Assembly: GCA_947000775.1 (NCBI GenBank)
Contig: CAMQGK010000327.1
Span: 14,903,501 to 14,967,500 of the forward strand
Length of the DNA: 64,000 nucleotides
Source: Pterois miles
Taxonomy: Eukaryota; Chordata; Actinopteri; Perciformes; Scorpaenidae
Direction of reading: 5' to 3'
Shown: piece by piece, positions 26,570 through 39,211 of the stretch
Layout of the letters: each line of letters begins with the position of its first letter
How positions within the stretch are numbered: the stretch's first letter is position 1
Notes under the pieces: model-generated
The model's database searches: none
What the model was told of the DNA's origin: nothing
Seen by the model: only the letters and a program-made list of their open reading frames with translations
Program-made: the position numbers and the translations under genes

Positions 26570-28970
26570 TGAATAATACGCTCATGGTGGATCCTCTAGC
26601 GGTGACTTAACTGACTACTGTTTATGTATTTACCAATATTATAATTTGGTGCAGACGTTCATGTCCTCTTCAGAATTATTTGAACTCCTGACTTCTCCTC
26701 TAGCACCATCAAGTCAGAAATGATTATTTATTTTATTTTTATTTTATTTCATTATTTATTTCTTCAAAACTATTGCTACTCCTTCAGCGTCAACTGAATT
26801 TTTGTTTAGTGATAATTAACAAAGATGGTGAACATGTCAAACATTATATCTGTTTACAGTAGCATCAGCATGTGAACACTGTCACTGTGAGCATGTGGCT
26901 GTAGACGCTTACTTCTCCTTGAGCTTCTCTATTGAGCTTACTTTTTTCAACAACAAAATAAATAGAAAACAAAAAGGAAATAACGTCCCACTTCCTATCA
27001 CTTATATGGTATTATGATTATGAAAGCATGTTAGTGTACTGTATTATGTGCCACTTTCACTTAAAAGATAATAGCTTTGCATATACAATGTATAGTGAAA
27101 CAGATAAAACTGCAGTTTTAAAAGTTACAAACTTTTAATGAGCTTGTAACATCCTGAACTGTAATAGAAAATAAAGATTATTAGTCCAAATCTGCATAAC
27201 TTTGTTTAATGTCTACCATCTTCACTATAATCTCAGCACAAACACTGTTTCCTTGCAGATGTTTCCCCCTCTGCCTCATCTCAACTTTCTTTCCAAAGAC
27301 ATCTGCCTTTTGCTGGGCATACATTCTCAACATTTGTTTGGTGACATCTTAACAGTGGAAAAATGTGCCTCAGTTCTGGGAACATGGCAGTCGGCGGTGA
27401 TGCCGTTGTGCATGAGCATTCAGCTATTAAGAGCCAACCCAACAACGGTGCATTTGGTTCTGCTCGCAGACTCATAAAAGCGGAGAGCATCTAAAGCTCC
27501 CTCTTTGCATCCAAGCCTTAATTCATTCCTTATAATGTAACGTTTCCCCCCCCCACCCACCGCCGCCACCTTGGGGAGTGCTGGCAGCAAATGAGACGTC
27601 ACCTCCTCGCCTCCTACATGGCATGTCTGTTTTTTATTACAGGTTAAAGCTTTTTTTTCTCTCTGAGCTTTCATTACACAAATGGTTCTTTTTTGGAAAT
27701 AAGTATATGATGATAAATGACCGTTTGAGGCGCACACGGTGTTACGCTGCGGGCACATGTACCTTTGATGAGGAGTGGAGGGAGGGATGAGAGGTATGAG
27801 GCTGGTGAGGTGGAAGAGGGATGAAGTCCTATTTTTCTTCCTTAAAAATAAAGGCTCCCTCGAGCCCATTTCAATTAGTCATCGGAAGGTAAATTGCTCA
27901 GTTTATTTGACTGAATGAGAGCAGATTTCAAGAAAAATGACTTCAGTACTTATGAAGTCAGAGAGGAATTTCTCACCCAGCCCCCTCCCATTAATGCAAC
28001 TGTGTGCTTTGCATGTGGTGTTGGTCTAAATGTGGTATAGACCTGAGCTGATTAGCTTTGTTTCTAAGAGTTTTTCAGACAAACTTCAAATGTCTGATAA
28101 CTTGAAAGACAAAAAGAGCATGGCTGCCATTGTCATTAAAATCCGTTACGCCTCATGAAAGTACCAACCCTTCACAAAAGCCTTTGTGTTGACCACTCAG
28201 ATCATGGCATAGCCACTTTTAAAACAGATGCAGCCGGTTCTCAGTATGGTGTGAACCATACTGGGAACCGCCACCATTGGAAACACACACCAACACCTGC
28301 CAGTCATGCTCACCATGGCTGCCGGTTGGCAAGCCTCCAGTCATCCCTTTTTACAACAACTCTGTCTGGAACGTTCTGATGAGGTGCTAAGTGTGTCATA
28401 AAGGGTGAGATAAAACTCCTTAAATCAGGACAAGACTCCTTCCTTTACTTTTTTAAAAATGTCTTCATCATTTGCCAAGGAATGTGCTCATTTCTAATTG
28501 GTGGCACAGATGGTCACTTCAGTTTCTGTGTTTTTAAGCAACTAAACTGTCAGCTGACTAGATACCACTGAGGCTTTCTGAAACGTTACACTGCAAGCTC
28601 ATGAAAAGGTTGGTAAGTAAAAAGGCAACTTAGTTATTTGCTCACTTAATGACTGTGATCTACAGAGTCAGAGTAAATCTATTCACCTTCCAGGTTCATG
28701 CCTGTGTTTTGGGTTTTGACCAGAACATGTTTACACGCTTTAATGTTCAAAAACCCTTTATTTCTGAAATGCTCCATTTTTATTGGCCTCTTAAATCCCC
28801 CCTCCTGAAAAAGCCCAGTCTGCTCTGATTGGCTTGTGAGAGAAATATAGCGCACCTTTGCAAAGGTAGTTCTCAAATATGGGTGGAGATCCTCAGATGG
28901 GGGGCGGTGTATTCTAATGAGCCTTCCTACATTCACCTCCGGCAGTGTGCCGAAAATCCAAGTCCTCCCA
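26570..28970. other. Unique-looking intergenic DNA
   Basis: No gene recognised. 27240-27900 lacks known repeats and has mixed GC-rich and AT-rich blocks (a C-run near 27546-27560, then TTTCAATTAGTCATCGG near 27870). It may hold regulatory elements. Confidence 0.35.
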
Positions 28971-28984
28971 TTAATTTTTAAATG

Positions 28985-29715
28985 TCAGTCGATTAAGATA
29001 TTTAATCACAATTACTGACATGAGTGTCCATAATTAATTGCGATAAATCGGTTAATTTGAATCTGTTCAAAATGTACCTTAAAGGGAGCTTTGTCAAGTA
29101 TTTGACACTCTCTTCATATGAAAGTGGGCAAATATACTGCTTTGTCCAAATGTATGTATATATTTAGTACTGGAAATTAACTACCAACACAAAACAATGA
29201 CAGATATTGTCCAGAAACACTCACAGGTTCTGCATTTAGCATAAAACATATACTCAAATCATAACATGGCAAACTCAAGCCCAGCAGGAAACAACAGCAT
29301 GCTTTGTAATGAGATCTCTGATCTCTCATAGTGAACACATTTCTTTGCTGGAAGTTAGTCCCAAATTTTGGTCACTACGATCTCAAACAGGTACAACATT
29401 GCATCACTGCATGTTTTCTACAGAGATAAACAAATCTTAAGTAATATTTGTATTTATACAACCAAAGTCTGTAATTTGTGTCTATAGACCTATAAATGGT
29501 ATACTTAAACTTTAATTAACTTTTCTGGTGGGAACTTTAATTATTCAATGAATGCTTTTGTTTTGTCTTGCATACTTTTCACACAGCCGCACAACAAATG
29601 TTCTGTTGTTCATGACTGGGGATTTTTTATTGTCATTTTAGTAGATACTGTTGTGTAGAAATGGCCATGTCAGTTTTTCTTCACCAAAAACTTTGGAGCA
29701 TTAATTAACACCTGT
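28985..29715 (-). mobile_element. GGGCTGTC-family hAT MITE, degraded reverse copy
   Basis: Runs in the opposite orientation to the copy at 10740. It contains the reverse complements of the TTAAGGTACATTTTGAAC and GCCACTTTCAT-like blocks. It is truncated at the right by a retroposon tail. Boundaries approximate. Confidence 0.65.
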
Positions 29716-29719
29716 TTAT

Positions 29720-29770
29720 TTCTCCACTGTGAGACTAATAAAGGAATATCTTATCTTATCTTATCTTAAG
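29720..29770 (+). mobile_element. LINE/SINE 3' tail
   Basis: CTCCACTGTGAGACTAATAA then AGGAATATC and (TTATC)n. This is the same tail as at 15060 in the opposite orientation, ending in its simple repeat. Confidence 0.65.
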
Positions 29771-29829
29771 GCTCCTGATGAAAGTGTGTATAATGCACCT
29801 ATGGCTCATTTCAATCTCACAAATATGTT

Positions 29830-30139
29830 AAAGCCACAGTCTGCATTCGCGTCAATTTTCACACACGACAGTTTTCATGCTTGATCATAAATTGTTTTAA
29901 TAGTATTACTTATTAATCTAAAATGAATCAGTGGTTTGTTCATTTAAGAAGACATTTCTGTTAGGACTGGTAACTTTGAAACTGAGAACTGAGAGTTTAA
30001 GGAAATGAGCTCCAAGAAAATGACTTTCTGAGAAGACGTTTGCTGAAAGAGAAAGAGAGAACTAGCAAGGGAGTTTGTTTGCATTCCCACATAGTGTTTA
30101 TATCATCGGTGTGCCACGCAGCACAGCCCTGCTCTCTAG

Positions 30140-30229
<90 letters not shown>

Positions 30230-30275
30230 TAATCATGAATCATTTTCTCTTGGATTTGGGGTGAATCTTTGAGAA
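29830..30275 (+). repeat. Second copy of the microsatellite-bearing repeat
   Basis: Contains CAGTCTGCATTCGCGTCAAT, GACAGTTTTCATGCTTGATC, a (GT)36(GA)7 tract and ATCATGAATCATTTTCTC. Its microsatellite is far longer than in the 6.4-kb copy, and extra sequence (about 29925-30140) precedes it. Confidence 0.7.
30142..30229. repeat. (GT)n(GA)n microsatellite
   Basis: About 36 GT units followed by about 7 GA units, inside the dispersed repeat at 29830-30275. Confidence 0.98.
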
Positions 30276-30368
30276 ACCATTAATAAGATGGTTTCTGATA
30301 AGATGCAAACCAAGGACAGTTCATTCACAAAACTCAGTATAGTTTACTTTTCTGTACAACAGACTTCT

Positions 30369-30708
30369 GGGGGTGGCAGTAGCTCAGTCTGTAGGGAGTT
30401 GGCTTGGGAACCGGAGGGTTCAAGTCCCGACATGGACCAAGAACTGAGTGTGAACTGGTAGCTGGAGAGGTGCCAGTTTACCTCTTGGGCACTGCCGAGG
30501 TGCCCCTGAGCAAGGCACCAAACCCCCAACTGCTCGGGGCGCTTGTCAGGAGCAGCCCCCTCACTCTGACATCTCTCCATTGATGCATGTGCATGTGTGT
30601 GTTTCGGGTCTGCACGTACCATGTATAAGTTAACAAACAGAGTGTAAAATGAATTGAATTGAATTCCCCTTCGTGGGACTAATAAAGGTTGTTCTTCTTC
30701 TTCTTCTT
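30369..30708 (+). mobile_element. tRNA-derived SINE
   Basis: The head begins GGGTGGCAGTAGCTCAGTCT, giving a pol III A box (TAGCTCAGTCTG), followed by a B box GGTTCAAGTCC at 30417-30427. The body is non-coding and GC-rich. The tail reads CGTGGGACTAATAAAGGTT then (TTC)n. This is the architecture of a teleost tRNA-related SINE; the tail resembles the LINE tails at 15060 and 29720. Confidence 0.9.
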
Positions 30709-30711
30709 AAT

Positions 30712-30987
30712 TACCGTATTTTTTTGCACTATAAGGTGCATCGGATTATAAGGCGTATTAAGCGAAACAAAACAGTCAGATAAGTCAAACTTTATTCAAT
30801 TCATTTAATAACTCAATACCTTCGATAACTCTCAACATTTTTCAGTTGTAACACATGAAATACAAAACAACACACTCTTTTTTCAGTTCATTCCTCTTCC
30901 ACAAATCCATCAAATCCTTCATCATCAGTGTCTGAGTTGAACAGTTGGGCGATTTTAAGTATGCCTTATAGTGCAAAAAATATGGTA
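30712..30987. mobile_element. Small MITE with ACCGTATTTTTT termini
   Basis: The left end TACCGTATTTTTTTGCACTA and the right end TAGTGCAAAAAATATGGTA are inverted repeats of about 25 bases around a 275-base element. The TA at each end suggests a TA target duplication as in Tc/mariner MITEs. It lies directly against the tail of the SINE. Confidence 0.75.
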
Positions 30988-31224
30988 CATGATCTTTTTT
31001 ATTCATTTTGTCTGACTTTAAAATTTAGGTTTTTAGTGATTAATCTCAACTGTTTCCAGTAGGCCGACTTCACAGAAAGAATAGATAAATGAAAGAATTT
31101 GAATATTGAATGTAACTTTGGTGCATTAGTTAGCCTCCTTTGCGACAAGCTGGTTGGTACCAGTAGATTCCTTATGTTTTCTACTTTCATATGATGCCAG
31201 TATCTTCACTCTAGCTTTAAAACT

Positions 31225-31342
31225 GAGCCCACTACAACCTAAAAATCACAAGTTGCATTATTATATTAAAGAAATTAGTGGTGTTAAAACAAATTTGTGT
31301 TAAAGCGTTATTATTGCATTAACTTTGACTGCCCTTGTAGAA
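31225..31342 (-). mobile_element. GGGCTGTC-family MITE fragment
   Basis: A short terminal piece ending TTGCATTAACTTTGACTGCC, the reverse complement of the family's left end. Only about 110 bases remain. Confidence 0.5.
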
Positions 31343-31629
31343 ACAGATTCATCTTTTGGAGAAATGCAACCTAATGTCACACTGCGGTGGCCAATCATGT
31401 AACCAGTGATCCAGAGCTGTACAGCCATTAGGGAACAAAAGACGTTAATCGTCGCAGCCAATGGCCATAAAAGTGACTCTCTCACAGCGCCACACAACCC
31501 TGCAGCGATTCACCACAGTGCCTGATCTGGAAGGGGAGCCAAATCTGAATGACTTGTTGAATCACAATCACGTTTGTGCACAAGCACTAAAAAAAATTTT
31601 TTTCCTGATATGTCCCCTTTAATAGAGGG

Positions 31630-33970
31630 GCTTGTTTCTTCAGACTTTCACCCACTGACACACAGATGAACATGTTAAAGTTTACAGCTAAAAGCATATA
31701 CTTAATCACACGATCACTCCAAGAAACCGTCACAATGATGTGCTTTCATGTGAACACCCGTCACCCTTCTTTAGACCTTTATGATGTCTCTCTTAACGCC
31801 CTGCTGTGTTGCTGGAATCCAGAACCATCTGGCTCAGTTCTCAGAGGAGCCATCACCAACTTTGAAGTGTGGAGATGGCTGTAGTCGGCCTACAGAACCG
31901 TAAGAGCAATCAAAATGAATATCAGATAACATCAGAGTATACAGGTCAAACAAAACTTTGCACAAAATGAACAGCCTGAACTTTTTCAAGTCAATATTTA
32001 TGGCCATATGGGAACATCAGACAGTAGTGCATTGCCTGCCATGTTGGCAAGAGAAAAACAGATTTTTGAGGAATATTCACAAAGAATACATAGCAATTGC
32101 AAAAAATAAAGAAATAGACCATTTAATCTCAACTGTAACATAATGCATGTAGTGACAGCATTTTAAAAGGAATCATGGTGAAGGACCAGATTTGTGCCAT
32201 GTATGGTCCATTGTGTAAATCTGCTTTACATGTGGAAAAACCCTGTACCGCAAAAAATGACCACGTTACACCTTGATTCAAATCAAATCCAAATGAAACA
32301 GAGTGGTGGTTTTTTTTGACTACCAGGGCTGGTTGCTGTTTTATGGCAGATGCTGAATCATTGCCATGAGTCTGGCAGGTGGGAGGTAAAAAGCATCGGA
32401 GGGGGAGGAAAACAAGAAAGGTGCAGATTTCAATGGGGGCAGCTGGAAGGAAAATGTGCAAGCAAAAAGAGAGAAAGATGTTCTGGAAAGCCCCCATGAT
32501 ATAACTTGTACAGATAGTCAAAATCGCTCGCACACAGGCATCCAAACACAGTCACAGTAACATGCTCCTGCACGCAGAAGCTTACACAAACACACATTTT
32601 ATTTATTTAGATTCATAAAACCTCAAAATGTTTAAAAAAAGCTACGCACGAATGAAATAAAAAAACAACAGCAACAAACTTTTCATCATGCAATATCCAA
32701 ACAAACAGAGCAAACAAATGAAACCAACTTCCCGCCGGCCTCATATTACACGCTATAGATTGTAACATGCCACCTACATTCACATCAAAGAGCTTTTTTT
32801 GTGGTTATCTAGGTGAAAGAATGAGGTAGGCTTTCTTTTACTCCCTGTCGCATCCACATCAATCACCAAAGCCAAATCACCATATGCATTTTATATGTAC
32901 TGGATATCCCAGCAACCTGGCAACGCTACAAGCAGGCCCTGAGCCACCAGCAGGGGCTTTTGCGGTCTGCAAATCGTTTATGGTGTTACGGCAGGAAGAG
33001 GTAGCATAGCAACATTGTTTAAAAACAGTAAGAGAAAAAGAAGAACAAAAATAAACACTAATTCTTGTGGTTTGCTTGAGAATGTTGTGTTTTTGTGTTA
33101 ATCTGCACAGAACAGTTAATTGTATATCAGCCACTTAAAATGCCTCCTGCCCTGTGCCTGTTGCTGCTCAGTGGGGAAACCTATATACAATTTACAAAAT
33201 ACTTGAGTTGGATTCAAGTATATCTCCCTTTAAAACTTTATATATAGACAATTGAAGCTTGAGATACCCATTATAGATCTGTTTGGAAAACTTATAGAGA
33301 CATTTTACCAGTATTATAGTGTAGTTTTCCTTGCTGCCTTGCAATATAAAACACAAGTTGTTACAGCTCTGGGCAGCTCTGAGTGCTACATGGATGGAAG
33401 TCAGTGTTAGTCCTGGCTTGTGCCAAGCCAGAAAGCTGTAACAACAAGAACAAGCACTAACTCAAATCTACAGGGTTTATTTGGTTTGAGTTCCACACTG
33501 TCAGATACTGGCGAGCTCATTTTTGGACACACAGCACCGCAGAGAGGAAAATTAAGTTAGAAAGTTCTTCGTTCAAGCACTTTTATATGCACTGGTTTAT
33601 CAGATCACAAAAGCTGAATGTAAAAAATATTATTAAGCTGTATAAATGCTAAAGACAAGCTTTTATTTAATGTAGTGGTTATGCTGCATTTATTGTGTAG
33701 GTTGCTTAACATTTTGTAAAATCTTTCTTTCCGAATAATTACTTTTTAACCAGCAGCTCTAAAATAATCATCTTCTTTATTTAAACTGTACAAGAACGAC
33801 CATGTTAAAGCATTACAGAGTATTGTCGTAACTTTGAAGTTGCCAGGCGACCAACAGTCTTCAGGAAGTCACTGCCAGACCAACAAACAAGAAATAACTT
33901 GTTGATTAGTGAACTTAATAGATGCTGCAGGTTTCAGCGTTAATGTTTTTTTTTGTTGTTTGTTTGTTTG
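31630..33970. other. No gene recognised
   Basis: Mixed AT-rich sequence. Just before it, GATATGTCCCCTTTAA at about 31605-31622 looks like a repeat terminus. Long open frames here show no family resemblance. Confidence 0.4.
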
Positions 33971-33974
33971 TTTG

Positions 33975-34428
33975 TTTTATTTGCCTGGTCAGGCAAGTGG
34001 GTCAGAAATCTACTTACCTAAAGTAAATTTTTACTTACTACTACAAATTGTTTTGTCCTCCTTGCTCTCAAACTTGCAGCAAACTGTGCAGTACATTTTT
34101 GGAGTTTTGCCCACATCCTTTCTAATGCCACCCAGCTAAACTCCTGTTTCCAGGATAGTCATAAAAAAACCTTGTTTTTACCTGCCACTGTTTTCTCGGG
34201 AGTGCCCGATCGGTACTGTGCATGTGCAACTCTCAATGATGATGAGAAGGAAGTGAGGCAAGGCTCACTCCTTAGCTACTTCCATTTTCAGCTCTGGGAA
34301 ACAACAAAAACTTATTTCTAAATAGTTCTTTTTTTATGATTGGGCAAGTGAGTTGCTGGATTTACTTGCCCAATGTGGCATTTTACTTGCCCCGGGCAAA
34401 CCTTATTGTTGAGCCTTGTGCTGGTAGG
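33975..34428 (+). repeat. Interspersed repeat of unknown class, uninterrupted copy
   Basis: Carries GGAGTTTTGCCCACATCC, CCCGATCGGTACTGTGCATG and the ending TTATTGTTGAGCCTTGTGC. The same order of blocks is found at about 45335-45548 plus 46038-46190. Boundaries approximate; class not recognised. Confidence 0.7.
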
Positions 34429-34434
34429 TGGACC

Positions 34435-34620
34435 TTTGAACAAAGCCAGGCTAGCTATTTTTCCATTTCCAGTCTTTATGCCAAGCTAAGCTAACCATCT
34501 CCTGCTGTAGTATCATTTAATGATGACAGATATGAGAGTAGTATTGATCTTCTCACCTAAGTTTCCATAACTACAAATCTGGTAATTTTCCAAAATGTTT
34601 AACTGTCCCCTTAATGTCAA
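34435..34620 (+). repeat. Common teleost repeat (AAGCTAAGC type)
   Basis: CAGTCTTTATGCCAAGCTAA, then a GATATGAGAGTAGTATTGAT block and AAAATGTTTAACTGTCCCCT. Same family as 6655-6815 and 38765-39205. Confidence 0.6.
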
Positions 34621-34704
34621 GGTAGATGATAAGGATGCTGACTTTGAAAAATGGTCTTACTCCAATAACTGAAACTCATTAACAAAATAACGGTTAACCA
34701 TCAA

Positions 34705-34835
34705 GATTGCCGGTGCCTGTAATGGACTGGTGACCTGTCCATCGTGTACCCCGCCTTTGCCCAATGTCAGCTGGGATCGGCTCCCAGATCGGGATGCTCT
34801 GTCTGCCTGGACAATAGCGACAGTGTATGTACAAT
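34705..34835 (+). mobile_element. L2-type LINE 3' end fragment
   Basis: GACTGGTGACCTGTCCATCG, GTACCCCGCC and CAGCTGGGATCGGCTCCC are the conserved 3'-end words of the common teleost L2-like family. No coding part remains. Confidence 0.65.
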
Positions 34836-34849
34836 GTATGTGTTTGTGG

Positions 34850-35095
34850 ATTGTTAGCAGGTAGCAGCTGCAGCGAGTTTCTGACAGGCCGTGTGTGTGT
34901 GGCAGCAGTGAGTGTGGGTTTGTTGGTGGTGTTATAGCTGTGAATGTAGCTGTAGCAGACAGTGTGTGTACAGTTTATATGTCGGTGAATAAATGCGACA
35001 AAGCTGCAAACTACAACTCCTCGGCTGGAAGTCCTGAGCCATCTTCCTGTATTCCTTCCTGTTATCGGTTAAATGGTTAATTATTAACATCCTTA
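34850..35095 (+). mobile_element. TAGGGATG-family MITE, copy 2, 5'-truncated
   Basis: Shares GTGAGTGTGGGTTTGTTGGT and the right end TTAATTATTAACATCC with the other copies. The left half is missing. Confidence 0.75.
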
Positions 35096-35099
35096 GTAG

Positions 35100-36780
35100 A
35101 TGACAAAATGTTTTGTGCAGGATTTCAAATATCACTGTATGTCACTGGACAGTTCAATGTAAATATGGCTCAAGACAAAAGGAAAATGTTACAGAGTGAC
35201 AGAGAAAACCTGGTTAGACAAAGCTAAATAGACACGCTGTAGATAGACATACACTGACACACAGCCAGGCATGCAGGTGAGCTGCCGGTCCTCAGCAGGC
35301 TCACCTCAGGAGGGACAGGTGTGAGTGTGTTGGTAGCCAGGAGGCACCTCTCAGATCCACCCAGCGGTGATAGGGGTGATAGTCTCCGCGGGTCCCAGAG
35401 GAGAAAACATTTGAGCATCATGCGTGTATCCTGGCCCTGACTAACGCACGCCCCCATGGATAACACATTCCACTCAGCTAAACAGCCGTGAGAGCAGTCG
35501 CTGTGATCGGCAAAGTACATATCTACGCATGTTTGTGCTCACGGACACACAACTGCCTGTAGTCTACACACACACGCACACACACACAGTACCCCTACAC
35601 CTCAATCAAACCCTCTCAAGAGGCACTGAGGTGCATCGCTGAAATTCAAACCCAGCGCAGACCAGCACTCTTCACTGCAGAGAGGCAGAACAGCTCATCC
35701 AGAAAGATGTAATTTCTCAGGGAGGGGGAAGGTGCAGGGGATGTAGGGACCATGCAACGTGGGCTGGAGGTAGAAGAGATAAAGAGAGGACCTGAGGATT
35801 AAATAGAAATAGGCATCTGCTGGTGCTTTTGCATATTAGCATGTGGTAGATATACAATAGTCTCATAAAATCTGAAAGCTAAAATCCAATAACCTGAATT
35901 TAAGGCCTAAAAAATGTCTTAAAATCTCACAACGTTTCTTAAATACAATTCTGGCAGGTCTAAAAAAATCCATTAGTGTTACTTTCATTTCAAAAGAAAT
36001 GCATTATTTTGCCTTTAAGTGTCTTGTTTTTTTTAGCATGCTGTAACAAAACTATGAAGCAGAACCAAAAGGGAATAGCTGTGCTCTCCGGATAGACTTT
36101 ATCAGAGCACACCCATGTTGCCTGTAGTTAAGGGGATTTGTGTGCTTGTTAGTAGAGAAACCTTGTGGAAAGTGAAAAGCTGAGTAACGTAATAATGAGC
36201 AAGAAGTGCTAAAGCCAAGTAAAAAAGTTCAATCACCTATGGTTAGAGAGGTTGAAGCCAGTGCCTGGAAACATATTTGAAGCCTGCTGTACCCTCTGAA
36301 AGAAAACTTTGAAAATGGGAACATTGGGCATCATGTCTTTGGAGTCACATGCCAAGTCAGAAAACATAAAGGGGCTATTAAAAAAAACAAACAGCAAACA
36401 CCTGCAATCAGCCAGTATTGAGCCACGTCAGGATCTACAGCATCAACTCCAACCGACCTCCAGACAGCGTTTGGAGCTACACCTACACTAAAAGCTGAGG
36501 TGCTCTGGACTTTACACTCTGTAACGAAGCATCCGTCATATAGCAGCAGTCATGATACTGATGTTCTAATTTTCTTTCATATACTTAGTACTTTCTTACT
36601 TTCTTACCAGTATGGATGTGAAGTAGGTCTTAAATTGCCTTCAAAGTGGACAAAGAGGTCTTAAAAAATATTAAATTTGACTTGTTGAAACCTGCAGATA
36701 TCCTGTTCTAGAAATGGCCACAAACATGTAAAGCACAGAGGATATTGATATTTCCTTTCTGTGGTGTTCTTCCTGTGTTC
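35100..36780. other. No gene recognised
   Basis: Contains a moderately GC-rich patch (35260-35480) and short CA-rich stretches. No exon with recognisable homology. Confidence 0.4.
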
Positions 36781-36784
36781 AGAT

Positions 36785-37015
36785 ATTTCCTTTGGCAGCT
36801 CCAGTTTCCTCCCACTTTGAAAATACATGAAAGTCTGGACTGAAATTAGCTCATTAGTGTGAATGTCAGTGTGAGGGTGTGTGTCTGTATTTGCTCCAGG
36901 ACAGACTAGTAACCTGTCCAGGTTGTTTCCATGCCCTCAGCCCAGTGCATGCTGGGTTAGGCTCCCAGTATCCCTGAACAGGAAGCTAAGGAAATGTATG
37001 AATGGATGAAAACGT
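36785..37015 (+). mobile_element. L2-type LINE 3' end fragment
   Basis: CAGTTTCCTCCCACTTTG, GACAGACTAGTAACCTGTCC, TGCTGGGTTAGGCTCCCAG and the tail ATGAATGGATGAA follow the order seen in teleost L2-like 3' ends. Confidence 0.7.
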
Positions 37016-37126
37016 CCCCACTGGTGTCTTATACAGTATTAGGCCCAGTTAGAGACATTAGAACTTTATGATCCTTGCAAGGGTAGAAGAGGAAATGTGT
37101 CACTACCACCATGTTTGCCATGTTCA

Positions 37127-37128
<2 letters not shown>

Positions 37129-37171
<43 letters not shown>
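37129..37171. repeat. (TG)n microsatellite
   Basis: About 21 pure TG units. Confidence 0.97.
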
Positions 37172-37172
<1 letters not shown>

Positions 37173-37174
37173 TG

Positions 37175-38760
37175 TATGTTGTGCCCACTTGGCACTTAAG
37201 AGTCATTAAAAAAGGGCGTCAGGGAGCCATGCAGCGGTTCCTTGTCATTAATGAAGAACAGCACTGACAACCACAAGAAGAACCCACACATAGACAGAAA
37301 CACTATAAACACAAATAAGGCACTTATGCACACACATTCAAATACACCCACTGACTGTTTGTCTTTGGCTTTTGCTCCCTGCTGCTCTCTGCCAACACTT
37401 TTTCTTCTTCTTCTTTCCGGTCGTATTAAGTGTGATGAACCCGTAAACACACACACAAATACGTGCACACACACAGACAAGCATGTAATTTTACAAAATA
37501 AACAATGCATGTGTGAAGGGCTCTGCAGGACTTAAGGGCCATATGCTTGAAAAATAACAGGAAAACAAGGAGCTGCACAAACCACAGAGTGGGATGTCTG
37601 GGGATTTATTTAAAGTAAAGCATGAGTGGCCGTAGCTTAGTTTCCTCAAGCTTTACCCTGTTATGAAACCTTGCGTGATGATATACAACAGTCAAATATG
37701 GTCATGGTGGATGGGCCGTGGTTAGGTGAAAGAAGGATGAGGAAGTTGTGTGACAAGCCGTTCAGTCACCCCCTTTACTTCCTGGGCCAACAACCCTCAC
37801 CACTTCCAAGCGAGTATCTAGAGGATGTTGTGCGCTTCGGAGCTGCTCTGCACTTTCTCAGCCACAGCTCTATCACTTCAAAAGCTTAGCCCCTGAACTG
37901 TTTGTTTACAAGCTGAACAGCATTGATTGTATGGCAAACAGTCTGTAGGCTGGAGTACAGTATACACACAGGAACTGTCAAATCACTGAGGGGGATGCTT
38001 TGAATGCTGCTCAAGGCTGTCATCTAGTGGCACTAAATTTACTGATGTTGATGCACTGAAGTTGTATCTTAAATAACAGGAAAACCTCTCCTCTCTTCTC
38101 TGAATGCTCCCTCTTCGTTCCTCGTCTTCCTCCTCTACTCTACTCTGAGTATGGTTTGAGTTTCACACAGCTGCGTGAGGTGGGACTCCCGCGGTGATTT
38201 GTAGCATTATAATGGTTGCTCGCTCTGCGGTGCTTCTCCTCCCAGACACTGAGATAACAGATCTCACCTTACCTCGATCAACAGCTGAGGGGCTGCGCTG
38301 GGCTTCCTGGGGGTGGATGAGGGCAACGGGGTGACCTGAGGGCGGAGGCGGGGAGGCGAGAAGGGGTGAAGGACTTGCAGGTGTCCAAACTCCCCTGGCT
38401 ATGGACAGGTGCACTGCACCTGTGCCGCAGATGTTCAGTCACTCACATGAACACGTGTGTTTGTGAAGCTCGGACACTCCTGAATCCCAGATGTGCACTA
38501 TAAAGTTTCTCTCTCTTGCCTTCACACCCTGATTCCTAAACACACACACACACCCAGCCTTCACATACAAATGCCCAGCGACACACACTCTTACATTTCC
38601 ACCAGGTGCCTCACACACTTCTGTGAGAATGGATCAGTGTGTTAGGTAGTGTTACAGGTCAATAATCGCAACTTATCATCAGATCTGATAAGGACATCTT
38701 GATGGATAGACCTCTTCCTCTGACTGCAGGGAGTGGAGAGGAGTGTGTGTTGTGCATGGG
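37175..38760. other. No gene recognised
   Basis: A GC-rich patch at 38160-38420 and short (CA)n runs near 38540. No recognised homology. Confidence 0.4.
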
Positions 38761-38764
38761 CGCC

Positions 38765-39205
38765 TTCTTCTTCTTGTCGTTGAAGGAATAGTTCATTCAC
38801 TTTCTTGCATTGTTAGTTGATACCATTGATACCACTGTTTTGAAGCTGCAGCCGGTAGCATAAAGACTGAAAACTTACGGTGCCTTCAAATGGGGTCGTG
38901 TTTACAGTGTTTACAAGTTGGGGCCATATGAACGCCCCCCTCGTGTCGTATTCACGACCTCGTAAGTGGAAAGTGTCTAAAAGCTCTGAGCTCACGACTT
39001 GTGAGCATACCGTGTTCACGACTTCCCCATGCTTTTGTACAGCGCTGTTTCCCCCTTTTTTCCATTTTTTTACGCCAAGCTGAGCTAATTTGCTGCTGGT
39101 GGTAGCTTCATATTAAGCATACAGGCATGAGTGGTATCGATCTCCTCATCTAATTTTCAGCAAGAAGGGAAACAATCTCATTTCCCCAAAATGTTGTACT
39201 TAAGT
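38765..39205 (+). repeat. Common teleost repeat (AAGCTAAGC type), interrupted
   Basis: Starts around GAAGGAATAGTTCATTCAC and has a GCATAAAGACTGAAAACTTACG block. It resumes at CGCCAAGCTGAGCTAATTTG and CATGAGTGGTATCGATCTCC. About 180 bases between the two parts are not shared with the 34435 copy. Confidence 0.55.
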
Positions 39206-39211
39206 TTTCTT

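Noticed and set aside
27420..27869. 149-codon minus-strand frame
   Set aside because: No recognisable domain and no splice or gene context. Length alone is not persuasive in 64 kb.
29997..30264. Open frames through the (GT)n(GA)n tract on both strands
   Set aside because: Same cause; HT/CV polymer artefacts.
30369..30445. Possible tRNA gene
   Set aside because: The A and B boxes belong to a SINE head; it lacks a proper cloverleaf and continues into the SINE body and tail.
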